This document shows positions 55,516 through 64,000 of a stretch of 64,000 nt of DNA, one piece after another (positions within the stretch are counted from its first letter, which is position 1; every line of letters starts with the position of its first letter). The position numbers and the translations under genes are program-made. A model generated the notes under the pieces. That model saw nothing but the letters and a program-made list of their open reading frames with translations. It was not told the origin of the DNA and did no database searches. The stretch is from Schistocerca nitens (taxonomy: Eukaryota; Arthropoda; Insecta; Orthoptera; Acrididae). The stretch lies in the NCBI RefSeq assembly GCF_023898315.1, contig NC_064619.1, forward strand, positions 477,565,376 through 477,629,375, in the 5' to 3' direction.

Positions 55516-58500
55516 CTGAAAATATACAAATTAAAAACAAATTACTTTTTAAGCACACAAAAAATAGCTTTATTATTAATGTGCTAAATACTAAATCTAA
55601 GTTTTAAAATTTAAATTTATCATCTGATCACAACTAATCGCACAATGGACCTACTTACAAATTACTCTGAAAATCAAAAACACTAACACATACATAGGAA
55701 AAACTCATAGAAAACTTAACTCTGAATGGATGAACAACAACTTGAACCATCACCCTCCTACATATGAGTTCTACATTTATAAAAATAATGAGACAATTAA
55801 CTCCATTGAAATGCTTAAAGCAAGCATTATAAAATCTTGAGCACACAAGAAAATACATTACAGAGTCTCCTTAGTAATTATAGTCATAAGCAATTGATAA
55901 GCTAACTGCTGTAGTGGAGAGAGACCACACACTGTCACAGTGAAAGGAATGGTTCGATATGTCACATATTTGGGATGTTGTCAAACCTTTTTCTGCCTTT
56001 TGGCAAGATAGTCAAGTGCAGATTGTGAAAAACCCTTCAAATCAACACATCTAACCATGAGTGCCTGATACACAGAATACTCCAGTTTCAGTTGCACTAT
56101 CAGTGGGATTCTCATATGCTAGCATGTACACTTCAATTTGTGGAAAACATCTGCCACCACCACCAGAGAGCCACACGAATCAACTGCCATGAGCAATAAC
56201 ATGCTCATGATGTAGCCACTGTCAAGGATTATAATAGCAGACAAATGTGCAAGAGAAAAAAATAACTCATCTATTTCATATAGACAACAACTATCTGTGA
56301 GTAGCATCACCACACAGAAACATAGTCCCCATACATGTGATACATTGAAGTTCCCTCCTCCTGGCACAGTTCATAATTTCCAAGCTGAGGAAAGATCTCT
56401 AAAAAGTTTGCTGACTGTGTCTCTTATCGTTTTCATAATCAACTACTGCACAACACTATAAGCTAACTCCAAGAAGAGATCTATACATAGCATATTTAGT
56501 CGCCACTGTCACGTTTCTTTCACTTTATCACAAGAAACTGTACTAAAAATCATGCATATTGGAGTTTGAGGTGTAAGTTAGGAATTGCATGCTTGATGTT
56601 ATTTAAGTTTTCAGTTCTAAAATTGAGAAGTTTTAAGTTTTTCATGTTTGTTCAACCCACAGTGTTTACGAGATCGTGATACAGAACAGTAATGTTCCAT
56701 GACGTCACATGTGCTTTGCATTGATTGGCTGCCAGCTGGAAATCAAGCAGCCCCCCGCCAAGTTGATTTAAGTATTTGCAAAGCTAACAAGCTGCATTTG
56801 TTGGTTTTCATATTTATACTTATGTATTATGAAAATATTCAGTTAACGTGATACACTGCATTACAGATCACTCCAAAATTTGTCATTTTTGGTATTGGAT
56901 TGTCATTGTTGTTGATGTATAGAACAGGTTGGAGTGCACTACTTCTCCCTAAGGCCATGTTCCAAATTTTTTCCCTAATAAATTGCACACCTATTCATGT
57001 TATGCTGTTTTCAGATTCATAGTATGCAACAGTTAGACAAGAAAACACTCTACCACAATACATCAACAAAAATAAACTTGCTATAACACACTTTATCCCA
57101 TAAAAGCCTTCAGAAGGCAAGCAAATTTTAGCAACAAAAGGTAACAGGACATATTTTATGAGCTTATTTCTTTTAATTATTTTTGAAACTCTCGATAGGT
57201 AGTGCCACTTTTGTTGCCATATTCTAATGCACTCTAGCAACACATTTACAAACTTGCATGCCTTTCTTACAGCAAATGGAACTGCCAATGCCAGAAACAA
57301 GAAATTATATTCAACACTATCAAAAAATTAATATTAAATGTTGATTAACGATACATCACAACATAATAAAGATATAGAAACACATGGGATTCAATAGCAA
57401 AGCTTCAGCTGTTCTGTCAATCCCCTTTCACTGTAAGCTGTGGAATGCGAAAATCAGGTGGAGGTTGGTGGAACACCTTTAGGCTGAATGAACAGGAGCC
57501 TTTGGGAGTCCCATAGATGCTGTTCTCCATAGAAGGCATGTCCCAAACTACTACTACATGGAGCAAACCAGCATTTCCAGGTACAACCTTAAGACTAACT
57601 ACTACCTATTCAAAAAAAATCACTCAGTCTCAACAGTTTCAAAACACACCGACTGTCATTATTTAAATCTGTGTGGGAAACACTTTAAATGCATATATTT
57701 TGGGGTGGCTCCACCTCAGAGCCTTTAACTCGAACCGCACCTGCTTCCTCCATATATATAAATCTGCACACCACACATCACAGATATCAGCATGAGTACA
57801 GGAATACCAGAAAAAGATTTTCTGGGTTGGTATATGTTAGTACAGATTGAACACAGGTATAGGTATGTCGAAATCCACACAAGATGCTACATCTTGCTTA
57901 GCTACAAAGCCCCATTCTATCCCGAGGGCACCTGACCTGCGCATTAGAGACGCCATCAAGTTAAATGTGCAAGTCTTTGGCCAGCTCAGACTGATTTCAG
58001 TGGGTTATGACAGCAATTGTGGATGAGGGTGGCTCCCAATACTTCTGGTGTTTCATGGGGTTCTCACCAAGATACTGCCATACTCATCAGGGCAAAATGG
58101 GATGCTACATACTTCCTGGCAGACGTGCTTAATTCAATTGCGCATAAGAGTATAATTTGATTTGCTCTTCTGCTTCAGAATTGTGCACTAGTTGTACTTT
58201 TTTTTTCTCTTATCACCAAATAAGGCAATGGTAGTCACAGCAATAGACTCAATAATGAGACGCTGCACTCAAATTCTGTTCTGTAGTAATTTGTCTGTAA
58301 AAATGGAGGGTATTTTAGAGACAACAAATACAGTTGTCCCCAAATAATCTAGTCTGTGCTAAGAGGTTTGAAATTTTGAGAATGCCTCTCATTTAGAAGA
58401 GTAAGAAAGAGAAAAGTTCCATAATTCATGTCAAGATAATAACTTCTTGGATACTGCAAATGGAAATTTCCAGAGAAATGAAGCAAAATAACAGTTTTAA

Positions 58501-58715
58501 AAAAGCCAGCTACCAGATGTTCACATGGCAATGACTCCATTCACATGGATCTGCCCTGTCACATGGATTTAGAAATAAGGCAAACAAAAATGGACTATAA
58601 AAAACTATGGGTGGAAAAACTGAAGACTACATTCAGCATATGTAACAGTAATAATGGCTGAAACATTTAGAACAAACAAAAATTGAATCTGCAGCTGCAA
58701 CAGAAATTAACGCAC
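55516..58715. other. mRpL15 upstream intron (part); nothing certain
   Basis: If the gene continues in the same direction this is intron. AT-rich, with one possible minus-strand coding stretch at 57417-57605 listed separately. Confidence 0.35.
57417..57605 (-). other. possible coding stretch with splice acceptor, unknown
   Basis: After ATTTTTTTTGAATAG a 62-codon frame runs to TGA (VVPGNAGLLHVVVVWDMPSM, ENSIYGTPKGSCSFSLKVFH, QPPPDFRIPQL). It looks protein-like but matches no family I recognise and would lie within an mRpL15 intron on the same strand. A TE fragment is as likely as an exon. Confidence 0.25.
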
Positions 58716-58898
58716 TATGGAAGGTGCAGACAGGAGTGTCTCATTCTGATCCCACATGTGCGAATGTACAGCAATATGCAAATATTCTATGTAACTGCAG
58801 TTCCAATATATTATCCTCATTACTCAGACTTCTTATCACTAAGCTGCTCTGAACATGTTAATGTGGAAATAAATGTCTCGTTCTATCTGCTATCCACA
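58716..58898 (+). repeat. 5' LTR (decayed)
   Basis: TGCAGTTCCAATATATTAT, CTGCTCTGAACATGTTA and ATGTGGAAATAA are shared with the 3' LTR, which is longer because this copy has lost about 45 bases in the middle. Boundaries are estimated from the TG..CA convention and the alignment. Confidence 0.7.
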
Positions 58899-58900
58899 TA

Positions 58901-58918
58901 CCCGGTGAACCCGACGAG
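58901..58918 (+). other. candidate primer-binding site
   Basis: CCGGTGAACCCGACGAGA just after the LTR resembles the TGGTGACCCCGACG type of tRNA primer site common in insect Gypsy elements. Confidence 0.5.
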
Positions 58919-59315
58919 ATGGCACTACAACGCAACATGCCGTTTCAGCGTCACATTGTAACACGAATGTCTGTCACTTTTGCACAAGCTGTGCATGTTC
59001 TCTCATGAAAATGTACAATTCACTAGTCACCACAGAACCAGCTGCAAGCAGCACAATTAATACAGTTACAATTAAACCATTCTGGCAACACAATGTTGTG
59101 TTACAGTTCACGCAACTTTGAGGCCAGTTCGTCCTTGTGCAGATATCAGCAGACAATATGAAATATAGGTATGTGGTTGCAGCCCTTGTGGAGGACTAGC
59201 CACAGAAGTACAGGATATTCTAGTTGCCCTGCCAGACACTGATCTATGAGGCGAGTTTTTTAAGTACCGTTTTGAAATTAAAAAAAAAAAAAAAGACGTT
59301 CTAAAATATCTTAGT

Positions 59316-59606
59316 AAAACTCTTTGCCTTTACAAATGTCTGTCTGTGTGTGTGTGTGTGTGTGTACCTGTCCTTTTTTCCCCCCTAAGGTAAGTCTTTC
59401 CGCTCCCAGGATTTGAATGACTCCTTACCCTCTCCCTTAAAACCCACATCCTTTCGTCTTTCCCTCTCCTTCCCTCTTTCCTGATGAAGCAACCATTGGT
59501 TGCGAGAGCTTGAATTTTGTGTGTATGTTTGTGTGTCTATCAACCTGCCAGCGCTTTTCATCTTTGTTTTTAGATATATTTTTCCCACGTGGAATGTTTC
59601 CCTCTA
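59316..59606 (+). mobile_element. 5'-truncated Penelope-like 3' end, nested in the mariner
   Basis: AAACTCTTTGCCTTTACAAA through CCCACGTGGAATGTTTCCCT and CTAT matches the reverse complement of 24178-24486, with small deletions and a (TG)n at 59343-59366. Only the non-coding 3' region was inserted. Confidence 0.88.
59480..59513 (+). other. hammerhead-ribozyme-like core in PLE (second copy)
   Basis: CTGATGA, extra A, stem GCAACC/GGTTGC around ATT, then GAGAGC. Compared with the copy at 24286-24321 the stem is kept although bases beside the loop changed from T..T to C..G; the GAAA box is GAGA here. Confidence 0.48.
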
Positions 59607-60960
59607 TTATATTCAATAATTTCCATCAATATTGAGGCACTTGTCATAACGTTGTACCAGTTTTTGAATACCCTCCTCATAGAAGTCTGCCGCATGACTT
59701 GTTAACCATTGCATCACCTCTGTTTTGACTTTGTCATTGTCTTGAAGACGCTGACTGCACAGGTGTTTCTTCAGGTGCAAGAACGGATGGTAGTCACTGG
59801 GCGCAAGATCGGGGCTGTACAGAGGATGACCTGGAGTTTCCCATCGAAAAGATGTGATCAACTACCGAAGGACGCCCACTCCATTGTTCATCATGCACAT
59901 TTGTGTCGCCATCTTTAAATGCTCTCACCCACTTTCTTACCATTCCATCATTCATAATGTTTTCTCTGTAAACTGCACAGATCTCACGATGAATATTGAT
60001 CGCTTTTAGGCATTTAGTACTAAGAAATCTTATAACAGCCCGTACTTCACAGTCAGCGGGACTCACTATTACCAGAGGTATCGTGAACACTCAGTACACA
60101 ACATAAACAAGGAAGAATCAGACTGTAATGGCGTCAGTGCATAGACAACAGATGTAGGTACCCAGTGCGCATGTGCAGAATGCCGACCGCAGTGCTGCGG
60201 CCGCGGTGTGGCAAAACAGTACTCACTTAAAAAACAAGCCTTGTACAGGCATCAATCAAGAACTCACTGATGACACATCTGTCACAATCACAGACAAAGT
60301 GAATAAAGAAGCTTTTGCGGACTGAGGAGCTCAGCAATCACATCCCGTCACAACTTTTCGCTGTCTGCACACATTGGTAAGCAACACAGAGAGCAATGAT
60401 GTGCTGTGCAATATTTGGTATCACGATTACCCTCAGACACTGAAAAAAAAATTCTGATGGTGTGCGTGGACGATCTAAATGCATTAGCTCAGACACTGGA
60501 CAGGATCGTCAACAAATATCCTGCAACAAACGTATCAACACTGACACCATGACAAAAGAATGTGCCTGTAGTGGCACTAGCATTGCTACAGTCACAATTA
60601 GTGGAACTTACCATACAAGTAGCCATATTACAAATTATGCACACCTATCAGCAACTGCACCACCAGTTGTGACGAAGTCGCAGCCTCTCACCATCAGCAC
60701 CAAGTATTTTCCGATATCACACAATTTTCAGCAGCAATGACACGTGAATGTACACCACTGTGCACATGGAAACCATTGCAGCAACAACTACTTCTACCAG
60801 CAGTATATGCCGACTTTTTGTCATAGTCCACAACACAAAGTTACAATACCTAGTGGAGATGGGGGCAGAAGCATCAGACTAGGGCAACTTGTCCACCATG
60901 CTGGAGCTGCAATTACTCATCTGTTTGCGGATAATGGCTAAGATTAAAACATTCGGTTGG

Positions 60961-63620
60961 GTTACATTGTTGCTTAACCTCTGACAACAGTGTATATTTG
61001 AGAGGCAGTCCACAGTAGCTGATTCATCACACCCTATGATAGGAACCAATTTCTTATCCTTTGATTTGATACCTAACCTATTATTCCAGCAGCTGATCAA
61101 TTCAATTACAAACCTAAATATTCCAGAGAAGGCATGTTGTGTCGCCCGGAAGATCGTACGTACTGTCGCAGGAAATATGCAGCACACAAGATTACTGAAT
61201 GGCTTTCTTGGAATCACGCAACAATCATCTACTCTCCACCATTTAAACACACAATGGTGCATCATGTTTTACCATTCCAGCCCCACCATCTCATGCTTGC
61301 CCTAAACATCTGACATCAGAGTAGTTGAAAGTTGTGAAGCAGGAATTCTGTAGCATACTGCCACACGTCATTTGCAGCTTTCTGTATAGCAGCTGGGTGG
61401 CTACAATCCATGTGGTACCTAAGAAGAAGACTGGATGGCATCCATGTGGTGATTATTGTCCTCTCAATGTGAGGAGCATCCTGGTTTGGTATCCATGCCA
61501 CACATAGAAGAATTTTCTTCCAGTGTTCATGGTAAGACTATTTTCAACCACTGATCTTGTCCAGGCATACTTTTATATCCCTGTTGCTACAGAAAATATT
61601 CACAAAACAGCAGCGACAACATAGTTCAGCCTATTTGAGTTCACTAGGATGCAACACAGCACAAACATTCCAATATTTCATGGATGAGATCACTAGGGAC
61701 TTAGACTTCTGTTGTGTCTATATAGATGACATACTGGAGATGCCTGCATCAGAAGAATAAAATTTTCAGTATCTGGCGCAGTTATTTTATAGCAAACGCA
61801 CAAAAGGCTAGGTAATTAATCCTTCAAAGTGTACTTTTAAAGTGAGAGAGGTGCAATTTCTTGGTTGCATGGGAGACGAGCATGGTATTCGACTGCCACA
61901 GGATAAGGTAGGAGCCATAAGCAAATACCCTCACCCTGTTACAATCAGATAGGTAAGCTGTTTTCTAGGTGTCATAAATTTTTATCAAACATTCATATAC
62001 AATCATGCATTGATAACTGCCCTCCTGAATGAACTACTTAGAGGTGCTCCAAAGCCAAATGCCAAGGTGTATTGGACAACAGAGGTGGATGACACTCTTC
62101 AAGCTGTGAAAGCATTAACTGCAGAGGCTGTGCATTTGGCACAAGCTCCACTAGCGCTTATGGTTGATGCTTCATCTACCACTGTTGGTGCTGTACTGTA
62201 ACAGCAGGTTGAGCATTTTTGGCAGACCACTGTGTTCTTTTGTTGTCACCTTCACAGCAGTGTTGGACAACATATGATTGCGAACTATATGCCACTGTCA
62301 AGAAGTTCAGGCATTCATTAGAGGGTCGACTGTTCACTATTTATACAGATTACAAGCTGCTAACTTATGTTTTCACTATAAAACCGGAGAAAGCATTGTT
62401 GAGGCAGCTATGCCATCTAGATTACATTAGCCAATTCACTACCTGCATTGTCTATTACAAGGGAAGTTTAATGTGTCAGCAGATGCTCTCTTGCATGTAG
62501 AAGTTGTGAATGCTACAGCAGGCATTATTGATCCTGATGCCTTCACACAGGCCAATAACATAACGAGGAGTTATGTGATTTACTGAAACAACCGGGAGGA
62601 CTGAAGCTGCACTGTGTCGTGATGCCTGAAGTAAATGTAAAATTATATTGTGATCTGTTAGGAGTGAAAGCACATCCATTTGTGACAACAATTTTGAACA
62701 CAAGCAACTGCATCGATACACAATCTGGCACATCCAGAAGTATGAGGTAATCTTAGATTCGCAAAGCAAAGCTTTGTCCTGGAATGCAAGCAGATTGCAA
62801 AACTTTTGTCAAACAATGCACAGAGTGTCAGAGCAACAAGATAACACATGTCAGACCACCTTTAGGCACATTTCTACCACCTAATCAACATTGCAAATGT
62901 GTGCACGCTGATACTGTAGGCCCACTCACAGTCTCCAATGGCTATAGTTATTGTCTCATGGTTGTGGATTGATTCCCCGTCAAAGACATCACAGCTGCAA
63001 CCATAATAGAAACATTATTTCATGGTAGGATTCCCTGATTCAACGGTGACAACTTTAGGCTTACTTTTCCAAAGCATTCAAAAGCTATCTGACGTCTACG
63101 GTACCAGAATTAGTATACGGGCAAACATTACATCTGACAAGATAATTCATGCCCAGCATCAGTCTTTGCCATCAGATTAACGGAGCACAGAAACCACCTT
63201 ATGTAAACGGCACCCAGAAGTCAGTTTGGGAGACATTCATTTGTGTTCACAGCTCTTGATAACTGCACACCAATTTTCTGATGTAGTGATGCAGTATGCA
63301 AGTCATTCAACCACCATCTGATGGACCGTATCTGGAGACAAGCAGAAGCAACAACACATTCCAAATTAGAATCAATGGTCTGCCTACTACCATTGCACTA
63401 GACCAACTCAAGCCTGCATTTTTCGATGCACTGCACATTGCAAACATCACAGGATCCACACAAGCAAAAGATGAGAATGCAGTGCCAGAAAATATGCCAG
63501 AGCACCAGTCACCACAAGACAATGGATGCCAGGCAACTAGATGAAGAAAATGAGGCCAAAGATTGGTACATTACATCCATTGGAATTGGAACCACTGACT
63601 CCACTACCATAACACCAGGT
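60961..63620 (+). pseudogene. Gypsy pol relic (RT, RNase H, integrase)
   Basis: In many frames: VVPKKKTGWHPCGDY (RT fingers, 61400-61470), FQYFMDEITRDLDFCCVYID then DILE (catalytic YIDD, 61670-61740), EVQFLGCMGDEHGIRLPQDK in DNA at 61845, KPNAKVYWTTEVDDTLQAVK and LALMVDASSTTVGAVL (RNase H start, 62040-62200), TTYDCELYATVKKFRHSLEG and YTDYKLLTYVFTIKPEKA (62270-62400), FVKQCTECQ and VHADTVGPLTVSNGYSYCLM (integrase, 62800-62970), and the C-terminal linker before the LTR (PPSDGPYLETSRSNNTFQIR, 63310-63370). Protease is not clearly readable. Non-functional. Confidence 0.82.
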
Positions 63621-63678
63621 TTCAAGAAAGCAGTGGTGGTGCATGTTCAAAGATACACAAAGTTTATACCATTAGCAC

Positions 63679-63907
63679 TGTGGAGGGGATGTCATGTATT
63701 GCTCATTCTGCCTGCGCAAGTGCACAGTGATGCGTAAACATTCCAAGAAATTGCAGTTCCAATGTATTACCCTAGTTATTCTTTGACTTGAGAGTTCTGG
63801 ATTATTCCATGCTTCTCAACACCCTGACTCTTGTCCTCTCATACTTGTAAGCTGTCTTGTACATGTTATATGTGGAAATAAGTTCTTGGTTCTATCTGGT
63901 AAGCTCA
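63679..63907 (+). repeat. 3' LTR (decayed)
   Basis: TGTGGAGGGGATGTCATG start; TTGCAGTTCCAATGTATTAC, GCTGTCTTGTACATGTTATA and TGTGGAAATAAGTTCTTGG parallel the 5' LTR. About 229 bases. Confidence 0.7.
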
Positions 63908-64000
63908 TAGCAAACTGTATTACAAGATTAATGTTGACAATTTTTGTTTCAGGGCATGCAGTGATATGGTTATCACCAACCTTGCAGAATTTGAACTAAA
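63908..64000. other. right flank, nothing recognised
   Basis: Short AT-rich flank after the Gypsy element. Confidence 0.3.

Larger units (their letters stand above)
59245..60245 (-). mobile_element. mariner-family element with internal deletion, inside Gypsy gag
   Basis: TA flanks; terminal repeats share GTTTTTTAAGT. On the minus strand the helix-turn-helix part is readable at 59870-60080 (VRAVIRFLSTKCLKAINIHR, MVRKWVRAFKDG, GRPSVVDH) and joins directly to the end of the catalytic domain (LYSPDLAPSDYHPFLHLKKH, 59613-59861). The segment with the first two catalytic Asp residues is deleted. The C-terminal end is interrupted by a PLE fragment. Confidence 0.85.
58960..60960 (+). pseudogene. Gypsy gag relic, split by a mariner
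   Basis: Before the insertion the frames give FWQHNVVLQFTQL, NMKYRYVVAAL and EVQDILVALPDTDLY; after it come TDDTSVTITDKVNKEAFAD, CNIWYHDYPQTLKKK and DDLNALAQTLDRIV in changing frames. These match the capsid-like gag of insect Gypsy elements. gag function would be particle assembly and RNA packaging. Confidence 0.65.
58716..63907 (+). mobile_element. decayed full-length Gypsy-type LTR retrotransposon with nested insertions
   Basis: Two similar short LTRs bound gag and pol remnants in the expected order; no env-like frame follows pol. After removing the 1 kb nested mariner the element is about 4.2 kb. All genes are broken by stops, shifts and deletions. It is a different lineage from the Gypsy at 40-44 kb, judged by integrase and RNase H sequence. 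Confidence 0.85.

Noticed and set aside
55516-64000. Upstream exons of mRpL15
   Set aside because: I looked for the N-terminal ribosomal protein motifs on the minus strand and saw none; the minus-strand frames there are antisense to the Gypsy element.

Overview
This window looks like a piece of a large, repeat-rich insect nuclear genome. The base composition is AT-rich, splice sites are eukaryotic, one intron is about 8 kb, and nearly every recognisable coding stretch outside one host gene belongs to a transposable element (TE). Several TE families resemble ones I associate with grasshoppers and locusts (Orthoptera): I-like LINEs with RNase H, CR1/Jockey-type LINEs ending in GTAGAT repeats, GIY-YIG Penelope-like elements, several mariner families and tRNA-derived SINEs. 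The orthopteran assignment is inference from memory and was not tested by a search.

Host genes. The only host gene identified with confidence is mitochondrial ribosomal protein L15 (mRpL15) on the minus strand: its last two coding exons (55356-55515 and 47081-47382) share a phase-1 junction across a 7.97 kb intron. A possible plus-strand gene ends near 18.8 kb (candidate exons 15235-15277 and 17405-17535, then a long 3' UTR with AATAAA). A possible minus-strand exon lies at 19385-19502. These candidates are not identified.

Layout. 1-0.9 kb: 3' end of a Penelope-like element (PLE). 1.3-7.3 kb: full-length I-like LINE with a target-site duplication, ORF1, and ORF2 carrying one frameshift. 9-11 kb: degraded CR1-like LINE interrupted by an 18-bp minisatellite. 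12.7-13.1 kb: LINE 3' end. 13.8-14.8 kb: tRNA-related foldback repeat followed by a 25-bp minisatellite. 16.0-17.3 kb: complete but dead mariner. 21.3-24.1 kb: truncated Tc1, SINE piece, second dead mariner. 24.2-27.0 kb: PLE next to a TA array. 27.0-27.9 kb: piggyBac pseudogene. 28.9 kb: SINE. 30.5-31.1 kb: mariner fragment. 33-39 kb: old inverted copy of the I-like LINE, split by a mariner MITE. 39.1-40.3 kb: PLE remnant between large inverted arms. 40.4-43.8 kb: Gypsy pol split by a CR1-like LINE. 44-46.5 kb: two Tc1-like relics. 47.1-55.5 kb: mRpL15 exons, with a TTAA-flanked MITE, a SINE pair, a DDE transposase relic and two LINE fragments in the intron. 58.7-63.9 kb: decayed complete Gypsy LTR element containing a mariner, which itself contains a PLE 3' end.

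Overall this is a TE landscape with a sharp age contrast: the I-like LINE at 1.3 kb is young and almost intact, while nearly everything else is broken by stops, frameshifts and nested insertions. No defence, biosynthetic or CRISPR system is present. The most interesting non-coding signal is a recurring hammerhead-ribozyme-like core (CTGATGA, hairpin, GAAA) in the Penelope-like pieces.
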